From assembly GCA_030374805.1 (NCBI GenBank), contig JARGSG010000088.1:186001-250000 (forward strand): DNA of 64,000 bases, read 5' to 3'. Below the pieces are notes generated by a model that did not search any database, had not been told where the DNA came from, and saw only the letters and a program-made list of their open reading frames with translations. The DNA is from Gracilaria gracilis (taxonomy: Eukaryota; Rhodophyta; Florideophyceae; Gracilariales; Gracilariaceae). Position numbers and translations under genes: made by a program. Positions within the stretch are counted from its first letter, which is position 1; each line of letters begins with the position of its first letter. Below are positions 21,094-31,700 of the stretch, one piece after another.

Positions 21094-22314
21094 TCACCGA
21101 CGGGATGCCCATTTCAGTATATTGAAGCCTGTCGGAACGAATATTATACCCAGGGCAAGTGGCAAAGGAGCATCAAAAGGTGCATCAAAGTACAGAGAAC
21201 CCCACTTGACCAAAGCGGACCCTACTGCGGAAAGAACGAAGAGCTTGAGTGTGAAAAGCAAGTTCGAATCTGGCAAGGTAGCAAGATCCTCAAACCCAAG
21301 AAGCGAAGAACTGCTTTTTTGCTTCTGTTCTGATTCAATAACACCATCGTCAGCCTCGCTGCCCGCCCTGGAAATACGAAACGTAGCCAGTGCCATAGTC
21401 GCATTTCCCAGTACAGTAAGAGCTGCCTGGAGGAGGACAAGTATATTAAGCGATGGAGCGTTGTAAAAGAAATGGTAAGTACAAGCGCAAATACCGCTCG
21501 TGTGTAAGGGGAGCATTCCCCAGGTGAGACCCTTCCATTTCTGATTCTCAGACAATGCGGCGTATTGCCAGACCAGACCCATTGCAACCAGCCATTCAAT
21601 AAGACTTGACAGGTGAATGATCCAAGTAGGAAACGATAAGGCATTCTGCGGTTCTTGATGTACAGGAGCGAACAATAAAGAAGCCATCGGGAGCAACATC
21701 ATAACAGTTGGTAGAAGCTGAGCAGTCAGCTTTGCCGATTCCCGAGTCTTTGGTTTTGACTCATTATCCAGCTTCGAAGTTTGTCGTTGTCTGAAACCGA
21801 GCACAATAAGAAGATTTGTTATTGTGAGCAGAGATTCTGCACCTCCATGCAACCAGTCAATGTTTGCCAGAATATCATGGTAATGGGCCTTAGCGTATAT
21901 TCCGGCTGGAATAGTTGCAAATACAAAAACCAAGAGAAAGCGGAAGCCGAAGTTCACAAGAGGTGGACATTTAGCTTCAGAACGGTTCAAAAAGTAGAGG
22001 AAGGCAAGGTAAGGAATCAAAGAAACAGCAAAGCACTGTCCGGCCAGTCCGTCTATCGCGGCTGGAGACACCGACCACGGATCAACCAACATTTTCGTCA
22101 CATTCTCTGGTGTAGAACGTGGCACAGCCGGCACAACTCCTAGCGATGTGCCCCATAGCGATGAACGAGTGTATATGGTCCCTCTATGTATGAACGAACC
22201 AGGACTGAACCGTGAACCAGAAACAGATGCTATTCGCTGCAGACGGCATCGATATGTCGTCTTGCTCAGACATGTCAAGGAGCTTCCGGTCGATGAAACA
22301 AAAGCGCAGTTCAT
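21094..22314 (-). CDS. Plastid membrane protein, DUF3593 plus Ycf49-like (DUF2499) fusion
   Basis: This 406-residue protein starts at the ATG at 22314. Residues 1-75 are Ser/Thr/Arg-rich with few acidic residues, as in a plastid transit peptide. The first half holds the DUF3593 region (FAVSLIPYLAFLYFLNRSEA, then IPAGIYAKAHYHD and IDWLHGGAESLLTITNL, about 94-175). The second half holds the Ycf49/DUF2499 region (SFPTWIIHLSSLIEWLVAMG, WKGLTWGMLPLHTSGICA, HFFYNAPSLN, about 226-315), followed by a last membrane pair near the C-terminus. Several hydrophobic segments indicate a thylakoid or envelope membrane protein. Both parts are conserved in cyanobacteria and plastid-bearing eukaryotes, and their function is not established. 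This gene is the strongest sign that the organism is photosynthetic. Confidence 0.9.
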   Translation of the reverse strand: MNCAFVSSTGSSLTCLSKTTYRCRLQRIASVSGSRFSPGSFIHRGTIYTRSSLWGTSLGVVPAVPRSTPENVTKMLVDPWSVSPAAIDGLAGQCFAVSLIPYLAFLYFLNRSEAKCPPLVNFGFRFLLVFVFATIPAGIYAKAHYHDILANIDWLHGGAESLLTITNLLIVLGFRQRQTSKLDNESKPKTRESAKLTAQLLPTVMMLLPMASLLFAPVHQEPQNALSFPTWIIHLSSLIEWLVAMGLVWQYAALSENQKWKGLTWGMLPLHTSGICACTYHFFYNAPSLNILVLLQAALTVLGNATMALATFRISRAGSEADDGVIESEQKQKSSSSLLGFEDLATLPDSNLLFTLKLFVLSAVGSALVKWGSLYFDAPFDAPLPLALGIIFVPTGFNILKWASRR

Positions 22315-22540
22315 GACAAAGGCAAATTCTTGTTTCGTGTCGTCGTTATTTGATTTGTTCTACCCGTGCTACCCGTTTAACAAGATTCTGGAGACAGGGC
22401 GTCCAATATAGCTGGAAAATGATCGTGCTTTGAGTGAACACTGGAATTAGACTTCGATAGAGTTTGGATGCGAAGTTGCGAGGCCTACTATCCACGAAGG
22501 TACAGGCGCCATTGATGACTTGCGAGATTTCAAGATGAGC

Positions 22541-22771
22541 CAGATCATCTGCATTGCCAAGATCTCAATTTGCCTTCAAAATAGATGCCCTTCTTTGGAT
22601 ATCGAGAAGTATCCAAAGTGAAATCAAGTTTCTGTCTCAAGCTACAACCCAAACATGATGTTGATGTCAGGAGTTCTTGGTATACCACAGACTGTGTGTT
22701 GAACATACTATGAAGGTAGACGTACATATTCATAATCCTGGTGTGCCGCATTAAGGGTGAAAATCCGCTGT
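22541..22771. repeat. Direct repeat, copy 1
   Basis: About 230 bp is largely alike to 26741-26985 in the same orientation. Shared blocks include CAGATCATCTGCATTGCCAA, then GATCTCAATTTGCCTTCAAA, TCAAGTTTCTGTCTCAAGCT and AATCCTGGTGTGCCGC, with scattered substitutions and small indels. It brackets, with copy 2, the NUDIX-APH and ABC remnant block. Confidence 0.85.
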
Positions 22772-23290
22772 CCGCTTACCACCGCGAGCCGCCACGAGTT
22801 CTTCCGCTGTCAACGAGGCATTGATGGCCATCAGTAGTGTCTCCGCTTCGTGCAGCACGAGCACAGTGTAACACATCTTGCGGCTGTTTAGGAGATAAAC
22901 AGCTGGCGCGATTCTTTCTTGAATACCCTGCTACACTGCAAGACTAGAAAGTGATATTGTTGGTGTATCCCAAGAGGATTTGACTCCTACGCTGTACCAA
23001 ATTGTGTGGTGTGTTATGTGGCCGGTACAGATTTCGGGGAATGTAGGCTCTCTTTGCGGTAGGTGTCTGTATGATGTTCGTACATGGTAGTTACTTCCGA
23101 CAGACGTTTTTCTGAGAGCTGCGCGGGAAAAGTGGGGCTTTCTCGTAGCGAGCCGTGTATTAACGCCCTTGTCCGGTGCCAAGTTTCCCGGCTTTTATTT
23201 GCTTTCATGGGCATCATGTGCTAACTGTGGAAGGATCTCAACTACACGTGCCACCTACCAAAGAATTGGTGAAGGTAGAAGCCATGAGCT
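22772..23290. other. Intergenic, no gene seen
   Basis: Nothing was recognised between the direct repeat and the 3' end of the NUDIX-APH locus. Confidence 0.5.
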
Positions 23291-24725
23291 TTACGAAATT
23301 GAGCTCTGGGACTCCACTATTGACCCAAGCAAGAAACCAATAACGCCATGTAATCTTCTATGATCCGTACTGTTTCTAACCGAAAGATGAGTAATTGACA
23401 AGAGACGGTTGTAAACGTTTATAAACCAATAGAGGACGGAAAAAAGTGTTGGGACCCGAAGGAGATCATCGAAATCCCCATACTCAGCCCATTTGGAAAA
23501 GTAGACACGATGAGCTACCTCACTTTGCCTTCGAGAATACTCCATGCTTGAGCAGAGTACTGAAGAGTCACAGAACGGCATTCCAATAAACGCGTTCCCC
23601 CAATCGAAAAAGCAATATGAAACAGAGCCAGTACCGCAACCAATGCTTCCAAAGTGCAGGTCCCCATGCACCAAAGTAAGAGGAATATTGTACCAAGGGT
23701 AGGAAAACAACTCAGCACACAGCTGTTCCACGTCGGTAGTGACATCACAAAGCTCTCTTACTTTTGGTCAAGTACCTAACTTGCTGCGTGTGCATTCCGT
23801 TTTGACCGTTTTCACTGCTCTAGAAACCCAAGTCATGTCGATCTGCTCCGCACCTAACATTCGCAAGCGGTGGAAATAGTCTACAGATACCTGTTGTATA
23901 TCAGCCAGACCTGTCATTAACGCTTCCGGATCCAGGTTCTCAGTGTCATAGCTTCCCCCATCCTTCTGCAAGAAAGTGTTTAGCTGCACACTGACTTCTA
24001 GAACAGTAGGTACATAGACAGAAATCGACTCGATGAACTTCGTCAGATGCACCCCCACAGAATCGCTTTCGACGGCCTTGGCGTATACGACTTCGGGTGA
24101 GACGATTTCGGGTGTCTTGCTGCTCCTCAGATGAACCCCTTCTGATACATGGTATTGTATGATGCTAGAACGTGAGCTAGAGCGAACTTGGAGTATGGGT
24201 CCACTCAGTTGCATACCGTTTCGCTTCAACACGGGATTAACCCAAGGTGAAACCTTCGAAAACCAACCTACAGTGCCCCATGGACAAAGCTTCTCGTTGA
24301 GATGAGTCGCAACCAAGTACGTCATTTAGAAGGGATGAAGTAAGGATGTCACATGTAAGGCCTTTCTGTTCAAAGCTCAAATCCTTCCGAGAAACCCAAA
24401 CGTACATGCCCTCAGTAATTCTTTCTCCCTTTTTTGGGTCTATAACAAGAACTAGGAGTTCATCATCAGTTTCGTCATGTAGTCGTACAAACGCTGATCT
24501 TAATAAGTTCAAGCCCAATCCAGTTGCCTCCAGCGCGCTGTTCCTGATGGATTCTGGATCTCTCTCCCATAATGCTTCTCCGAAGCTCCAACGACGTCCT
24601 TCAACCGAAATGTTGACATGAAGCAACATGTACTTCTGCCCTTCGGTTTGCAAAAGAACCTGGCTTTCATTCCGACTAGGAATGATCAAGTGCGCAGCCT
24701 GTTCTGCACACGTTGTTTCTGGTTC
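23291..24725 (-). pseudogene. NUDIX-like plus APH-type kinase, second module (catalytic loop kept)
   Basis: Read on the minus strand, this module begins with a NUDIX-like region (about 24725-24360: HLIIPSRNESQVLL, then ELLVLVIDPKKG and MYVWVSRKDL). It continues in another frame at 24325-23768 (GPILQVRSSSRSSIIQYHV, KTPEIVSPEVVYAKAVE) and ends at 23731-23291 with the aminoglycoside-phosphotransferase signature LVHGDLHFGSIG, then CFFDWGNAFIGMP. The HGDLH catalytic loop and the metal-binding DWG are present. Two frame changes separate the pieces; they could be short introns or decay, and no splice-site set could be fixed. APH-fold enzymes phosphorylate small molecules; the substrate is unknown. 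The N-terminal part joins in frame to the end of the preceding module. Confidence 0.6.
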
Positions 24726-26099
24726 AGATGCGGTGACGTAACACTTCTTTATCGAGCCCAAAATGTCCGGTAGAACAGCTTCGCACGCCCAAATGGCTTT
24801 TTCCTGCTCCGCAACATTACGTTTATCCAACTGTTTCAATTCAAGGTACAACGTGATGAATTCCACTAGCGGGCGGGCTACTGAGCAGGCTTGTTCTAAC
24901 TTTTCCCTTGGTACATATGTACTTCGACCACTTTCCGAAGTAGACATCCTTTGCTGCTTCGTCAGTAATTGCATCAAAGCCATGCTCAGTAATTGTAATA
25001 TAATCGAACAATGGATTGCCCACAAACGCTCGGGACCAAGCCAAAATACAAGGGCCCCCATGTTGTCCCAAACTTCTATAAATACTTTGTACTATCCATG
25101 TTGAGATATCCGTTTACCAGGGTACTGGGAATGCCAAATGAAGCAAAAGTGATACAACTGTGACAAACTCATTCAAAAAGCGCTGTAACTGTAATAGACA
25201 AATAGAAGCAGGACGCAGTAGAGGGTGTTGTAAAACGATAGAAGCTGCTGATGCCAACCAGGAAGTTGAGAGAACGGGGAGCCCTACCTGACGGAGGTCA
25301 TCAACAATATCAATGGACGCGACCTGGAACTCCGCGAGAGTGCTCAGTACGAGCAACTCACTTCCTTTGTACAAAGAAAGGGATCCACGGTATATCAGCA
25401 GGTTCTGGTCATCGTCAAAGTGAGTGATGCTTGGCAAAAATCCGGAACCAAACTCTTCGGATAGTTTGGCCACTAGCTTGGGCTCACAAGAATTCGGCAG
25501 ACATGCCTCCACGATAAAGCATACATCCTGAAACTATTGGAAAACATCAATTGCCGCTGTGGTGGATGAAGGAGAACGCTCCTCAAAGTATAGTCCCACA
25601 TATTTGACACCGGTTTCAAGCCTCCGTGAGCGACGTTGAACCCAGCGGATCTAAGTATCTCATGAACTGACCTTGACACATTTCGAAACCAGCCAGGTCT
25701 AATGAAGGCTGGATAACAAACTTACTATATCAAATGTGGAGTGCCCAAACCCCAATCTACGTCACTAAGGTCGCCGCTCGCTACCCAGCGATATCCGCTT
25801 GGGATACTCGACAAGTCCTCGAGTAGATCGAATACAATAACCACATCGTTGTAGTAAGGTGGAGTATCCGGATTGAACCAAACAAGATTTCGAGCATAAC
25901 CAGAAAGAGAGAGAGAGCGCGTAACTGCTTCACAGAGGTCGTCAGTGTGTCTGTTCCACGAATCAACCCACGGAACTTCACCAGTTTTGGGTGGACAGAC
26001 TTCTGGTAGATTGTATCTTTCACCAAGTGATGTGACGAGAATACGGCATCCATCGGCACTTGGAATGAGCAAACGAAACACATTTGGATCTTCCGCCAT
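24726..26099 (-). pseudogene. NUDIX-like plus APH-type kinase, first module (catalytic loop lost)
   Basis: The first ATG is at 26099. The NUDIX-like part occupies 26099-25725 ([38 protein letters not shown]). Pieces of the kinase fold follow in several frames. One change of frame is well explained by a 50-base intron ending TTTCAG near 25529-25531, after which DVCFIVEACLPNSCEPK reads on. The catalytic loop at about 25093-25120 reads LVNGYLNM where the family has LVHGDLH, so both His and the Asp are replaced. The metal-binding DW is also changed, to AW. The C-terminal helices (25000-24726) run in frame straight into the NUDIX-like part of the second module, so the ancestral gene was probably a tandem two-module protein. 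Confidence 0.6.
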
Positions 26100-26282
26100 G
26101 TTCACGACATATCATATCATACCTTCCGTAGTTGCTCGTCATATGGAAGCATGAAGATAGAAAACAATGCTTTGCAGAAAAAGTCAATGAAAGCTTTGGA
26201 ACAAGTTATGTACCGTTGGTACCTCTTGGGTACCGTTGGTATCGACCCAAAGCCTGGGAAGAGGACCGTGGTGCCAAGAAAA

Positions 26283-26731
26283 ATCACTGACGATCAAATT
26301 GTTGAGGCTACGAAGGTTGCTAACGCCCATGCGTTCATTTCGAAACTGCCTGATGGATACGACACTGTCCTTGGTGAACGTGGTGCACTGCTTCGTGGCG
26401 GTCAGAAACAGAAAATATGCATTGCGCGAGCAATAGTACGCAATCCGAAGATTCTAATTCTTGATGAGTCTACTGCGAGTTTAGACTCCAGGAGTGAGAG
26501 CGTTATTCAAAACGCTCCGGAGAAAGCCTCTATCGGCCGCACAACAATTACCACTGCACATCGTCTGAGCACTGTTCGTGGCTCGATTTCATCTCTTGCG
26601 TTGGTGATGGCATTGTTCAAGAAAGAAGCACTCACCGGGATCTAATTCGTCGAGAAGGCGGTGTTTACAAAAGGCTTATGGAGCTGCAAACCATAGAGAG
26701 ACCGAAGTTCCGGAGGGAAGGACAAGGATGA
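26283..26731 (+). pseudogene. ABCB-type transporter remnant (end of the C-terminal ATPase domain)
   Basis: The open part encodes [32 protein letters not shown], a signature reading LLRGGQKQK (family LSGGQKQR), the Walker [14 protein letters not shown], and the H-loop TAHRLSTV. There is no Walker A motif and no membrane domain. After the H-loop the frame shifts; the correct ending resumes at about 26627 ([20 protein letters not shown]) and stops at TGA 26729-26731. This is a truncated, frameshifted piece of an MDR/ABCB exporter gene, not a working gene. Just upstream, 26211-26242, is a 20-bp-spaced pair of TACCGTTGGTA motifs. Confidence 0.85.
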
Positions 26732-26740
26732 GTCAGCAAC

Positions 26741-26985
26741 CAGATCATCTGCATTGCCAAGATCTCAATTTGCCTTCAAAATAGAACTCCCTTCTTTGGA
26801 TAGCCTGCATCGTCAAGTATCCGAATTGAAGTCAAGTTTCTGTCTCAAGCTCCAACTTAAACACGATGTTGATGTCGAGAGTTCCTGGCATACGACAGAC
26901 TGTGTGTTGGACATACACTAGAAGGTAGACGTACACAGAAACTGAATTCGTAATCCTGGTGTGCCGCGCAGAAGGTTGAGAATCG
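26741..26985. repeat. Direct repeat, copy 2
   Basis: The partner of 22541-22771, in the same orientation, starts about 10 bp after the ABC remnant's stop codon. This copy probably preserves the original context, the 3' flank of the ABC transporter gene, while copy 1 lacks the transporter. Confidence 0.85.
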
Positions 26986-27171
26986 GGCCATCATTCTACT
27001 GTCCCCAAACGAATGGGAATCTTCTTGCAGTATATGACACAAAAACAAGTCTGAGTCCACAACGTTTTATGTTATTGATGAAGACATTCTTTGAGTGGGA
27101 ACCGGAATGAAGAGTTCCTAAGCTATTCAGTGATAGTATTCACGATACAAAACGAGCTCATGTGTCGAACC

Positions 27172-28383
27172 TTACTGCCAACGGAAGAAATCAGATATGT
27201 AAGTTGGCCTTCTCGTACCAAGCTCAGGAGCTTCGTCCTCTATAATTTTGTCGATCACTTTCTCATCCCATTGAAATGGAGAGGCTTGCTCCCTGAATCC
27301 ATCCTGAGGGTTAATTCGGAATAGTGGCGCATGTATTCCACCAGCTATGTAAAGAGAATCAATATTTCTCTTCGCAGCACCAAGTATATCGTGGGCAATT
27401 GAATCCCCAATGGCCAATATACGACCTTTACCGCATGCGTTGATTGCCTCTTCGTATGCTTGATTCCCAGGTTTTCCGAGTCTAATCACAGAGCCGCCCT
27501 CTGCTTCATAATCACGAGCCAAAGTACCGGGCATTGTCCTCAGAGTTCCACCATCGACAGTTACAAAGTCTGGATTTGCACAAATAAACGGAGTCTGAGG
27601 TGCCACACGAGCAATAGTGCGACACATTTCTCTGAGAGATTCTAGTGGCAATTTTTGTACTGTTCCGTCCACCCTAGTCACTCCATCTGTTCCGTGAGCG
27701 AGAACAAAGTCAATTGTTTCTGATGCTACGAGCAATCGTCCACTGTCTGAAACTGAAACAGGAACAACTTGCGTTACACCATGATCAGAAAGCTTTATTG
27801 TCCCCCTGCTTGAAGCCCAATTAATGTGCAAGACCTTCGCATTTGGTCGAGATTTCATCAAGTTCTTCACATATTCGAGAGTTAACTGCCCTGAAGTAAC
27901 AATTTCGTGGATAGAGTCCGGGTCCACTCCCATCTTTGTCACTTTTTGTTTGGCTACGCTTGATTGCTTCGAAGAATTAGAGACAATAGCTATCTTCAGT
28001 CCAGTTTCATGAAGCCTCCTTATCGCATTTAATGCATTCGGGTAAGGGGTTCTACCATCGTGTATGACTCCAAACTGATCAAGGAGAATTATGTCGTAGC
28101 TCCTTGATATCTCGGACACACCATTAATCTGCCGCATATCTTTCACAGATTCTTCAAGTTTGCAGGCTGCAGAGAATCTCCTGTGAGAATGAGGGTAGAG
28201 CGCTTTGTGCGTTATGCCTAGAGGGGCTTGGAAGATGAAGTTAAGAAAATTCTTCCCACCCATCGGAAGGGCACAAAAGGCAGAATGATAGCATGTGCGA
28301 AATATTGAAAAAGATGGGAACCAGATACGTTTTCTCACAATTTGTGACGGAGTTTGTTCTGTCCGGATGCAATATCTATGCAT
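27172..28383 (-). CDS. HAD-superfamily class IIA hydrolase, probably organelle-targeted
   Basis: The gene encodes 403 residues from the ATG at 28383; a longer frame exists only with a TTG start. The first 85 residues are basic and hydroxyl/aromatic-rich without acidic residues until KLEES, suggesting a mitochondrial or plastid targeting peptide. The HAD core begins with motif I, YDIILLDQFGVIHDG (nucleophile Asp at about residue 100), then motif II IAIVSNSSKQ, the class IIA cap, and the C-terminal RLGKPGNQAYEEA (motif III Lys) and ILAIGDSIAHDILGA (motif IV). This matches the TIGR01459-like branch of NagD/4-nitrophenylphosphatase relatives; the substrate is unknown. It is divergent from SKI2 with about 400 bp between start codons. 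Confidence 0.88.
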   Translation of the reverse strand: MHRYCIRTEQTPSQIVRKRIWFPSFSIFRTCYHSAFCALPMGGKNFLNFIFQAPLGITHKALYPHSHRRFSAACKLEESVKDMRQINGVSEISRSYDIILLDQFGVIHDGRTPYPNALNAIRRLHETGLKIAIVSNSSKQSSVAKQKVTKMGVDPDSIHEIVTSGQLTLEYVKNLMKSRPNAKVLHINWASSRGTIKLSDHGVTQVVPVSVSDSGRLLVASETIDFVLAHGTDGVTRVDGTVQKLPLESLREMCRTIARVAPQTPFICANPDFVTVDGGTLRTMPGTLARDYEAEGGSVIRLGKPGNQAYEEAINACGKGRILAIGDSIAHDILGAAKRNIDSLYIAGGIHAPLFRINPQDGFREQASPFQWDEKVIDKIIEDEAPELGTRRPTYISDFFRWQ

Positions 28384-28781
28384 TGCCCCGTATGTCAATT
28401 GGTTAAAAAGACCGCAGTCAAGCGGCTTCAAAAGCCCGCCATCTAGAGCTAGCAATACAGCAATAGTAAACTTTCCTGCGATCCAGACAGATACTGTTCA
28501 TGAAGCGTTGCGCTCGTCCAGTAGAACCACCGCATTTAAAGCCTATGTGGAACCCAGTGCCGCAAGTGTAAATCTCAAAATGTGTGTTTTCAGACGGAAC
28601 GGAAAGTTTCTCTTTAACACCGTTTCTTCATTTCACGCCTCTTCGCGTAACGGCGCAATTGTGACGCCATTTGGATTGAATACATAGTTTGTGGAAGGGG
28701 AAAGGAGCACCGGACATCGAAGCTTCCACTAATTACGGTAACTGCGCGATCGCGCTGAAGCTGAAATTCGCTTCACAAATA
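28384..28781. promoter_or_regulatory. Shared upstream region of the HAD hydrolase and SKI2
   Basis: About 400 bp lies between divergent ATGs. Long frames cross it only with non-ATG starts. No TATA box or repeat stood out. A shared promoter is inferred from the arrangement alone. Confidence 0.4.
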
Positions 28782-31700
28782 ATGGCTGATTCGAACGACG
28801 TTGGAGAAGTTGAGTCGGGGGTTCTTAAGTTGAACGTCGATGACACTTTTGCTTCAATTCAACAGCAGCAGAAGGAAAGAACTAGTCTGCAAAATCTGGA
28901 ATCTCCTGCTGAAGTCGCAGTGAAGCAAAATGTTTTCAATCTCGCAAGCGTCTTTGACCCAGCAAATCTCAGGGACTTGGAGCTCTTCGGGCTCTCTGGG
29001 GACAGCAGCTTCGACACTGATGGTAGTGATGATGATGAAGACGATCTCATTCGCATTGCAAGAGAGAGGGCCAAAGTTGATCCAAGGATAAAACGATTGG
29101 AAGCCCAATTCAAGAACAATGAATCTACGCTTGATGCTGAACTTGATGTAGCTATCGGGGAGTCCTATGGAGGTTCGAGCGACTTGCGTAACCTAAGAAA
29201 GCAGAAGTCTAAAGTAGATCGGAAAAAGTCTTCGAATCCAGAGGAAGTGTGGGCAGTATACGACAAAGCAGACGTTTCAAACTTTGAACAGATGGTACCA
29301 GATATGGCTATTCAGTATCCTTTTACCTTGGACACCTTCCAAAAACGCGCCGTATATCGTCTCGAACGAGATGAAAACGTTTTTGTCGCGGCTCATACTT
29401 CTGCCGGTAAAACGGTTGTCGCCGAGTACGCAATCGCTCTCGCGATGCAAAGAAAGTCAAAAGTGATCTACACTTCTCCTATCAAGACGCTTAGCAATCA
29501 AAAGTTCCGCGACTTTACTGAAAGATTTGGAGACGTGGGCATAATAACAGGTGATATAAGCATTAACCCAGAGGCTGGTTGTCTCGTTATGACCACTGAA
29601 ATTCTCAGAAGTATGCTTTACAAAGGAGCGGATCTCATTCGCGACTTGAGTCACGTTATTTTTGATGAATGTCACTGGGTGAATGATCCAGAGCGAGGTG
29701 TTGTGTGGGAAGAGTCAATTATCTTGCTTCCCACTGCCGTCAGCATTGTTATGCTTTCTGCAACCGTTCCAAACGCAATGGAGTTTGCCAGTTGGGTCGG
29801 AAGAACACGTCAAAAAGCTGTGTACGTTGTTTCCACCCGCCAACGTCCCGTTCCACTTGTTCATCAAGTATTCATCAAAGGGATGACATTTCCGTTATTG
29901 AACTCTTCTCAAGGAAAGTTTCTTGACTTAAACTACAAGAAATCAGCAGCGCGGCACAAAGAAATGGCCGAGAAGGCGAACATTCGATTCGGTGGTGGAC
30001 GTTTTCATGCTTGGATGCCGATCATCAGGTATTTGAGAAAGAACTCTCTAGACCCAGCCATTTTCTTTTGTTTCAGCAAGAAGAGGTGTGACGAAGCAGC
30101 GCAGCAACTTAGTGCCCAAGACCTTACAGGGTCCGCATCAGACAAGAACCAGATACATATGTTTTACCAATCGGCAATTTCAAGACTGTCTCCTGTAGAT
30201 CGTGACGTCCCACAAATAGCTCGACACCGTGAAACATTGAAGCGCGGGATCGGAGTGCATCATGCAGGTCTGCTCCCAATCATCAAAGAGATCACCGAAG
30301 TCTTGTTCCAACGGGGTCTCATCCGCATACTGTTCGCAACCGAAACGTTTGCAATGGGAGTAAACATGCCAGCTAGAACGGTGGTATTCACTGCTATTAA
30401 GAAGTACGACAGCCAAAGTTTTCGTCTATTAGAACCTGGGGAGTACATTCAAATGGCTGGAAGGGCAGGACGCCGCGGTCTCGATGATGTGGGATCAGTG
30501 ATACTCTACCCAGTACTGGCTGATTTTCCAGTGGAAAGTGATGTAAAGTCAGTACTGATGGGAAGGCCAAAACCGCTGAAGTCTCAATTCCGGCTAACCT
30601 ATAACATGATTCTGAATCTTCTTCGTATAGACGAAATGAGAGTAGAAGACGTGATGGCTAGAAGTTTCAGCGAAGCGCCCGCCGGGCGTACATCAAGTAC
30701 TGTGAGAAAGTTGATGAAAAGGGGAAACGCCGCCCTTTCGGCGATGCAAGGAGAAGAACTTGAGCTCGATAGATTCCGAGAACTTTATCACCTTTCGCTG
30801 CGTGTAGACAACCTTAGCGAGAAGATTGGAATTATATTGAAGAATCAAGGAAAGAATGCCATGAACTCCGTCTTGGACTCTGGGCGTGTCGTCGTCGTTA
30901 GAGGAGGAGATCAAACATTCCGAGTAGCTGTCATCGTCCAAGGTTCGGGCGCTGGGCGAGGGAAAAATACCCCCTTACGAAAGCCTGGCGGGCCGAGTCT
31001 CCGTTTACCTCGAAAAGGTGGACCGAAGGGTTCTGAGAATGCAATAAAGGTTATGGTCCTATGCGGCGGACCTCGGATGAATGAAGACAAGACTCCGTTC
31101 CGTGACTCTGTGACAGAAGGCGTGAATCGGAACGCAAAGCATCGCCAGCATGATGCGGGAGGCCTCATCGTGGAAGTCAGGGATGTCACTCACAGAGACC
31201 TGATGGCCGTCACTCGATACACGATCGAGATACAAAAAAGGGGTATTGTTCCTATCAGAGGGGAACCGGTGAAGGCTGCATTAAGCTCTGCAGCAGAGAA
31301 GTTGCGTTCATATGTAAATGACGAACTAAACTATGAGGATGTGGAAAATGTACATCCTCGAAAAGATCTTGGGCTGCAGAGCATTGACATTGAAGACCTG
31401 TGGGAGGAGCGGAAAGGTATAATGCAGCATATGAATGGGGTGATCATGACACTTCAGGAAATGGGTATCAGCGCCGAAATAGGAAGCTCATTCGATAAAC
31501 TGTCAAGGCAGATGCGACTGGAAGCAAAGCTGGAAAAACTGCGCATAGGAACATCTGATGAGTCTCTGATGCTAATGCCCGATTATCAACAGCGAGTGGA
31601 AGTGCTGCAGCGTCTGGGTTATATCGACGGCACAAACGTGCGACTAAAGGGTCGCGCGGCGTGTGAAGTGAACACATGCGAGAGTATCATTTTGACAGAG

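Noticed and set aside
28689-28781. TTG-initiated extension of SKI2
   Set aside because: There is no ATG before 28782, and the extension has no conserved feature.
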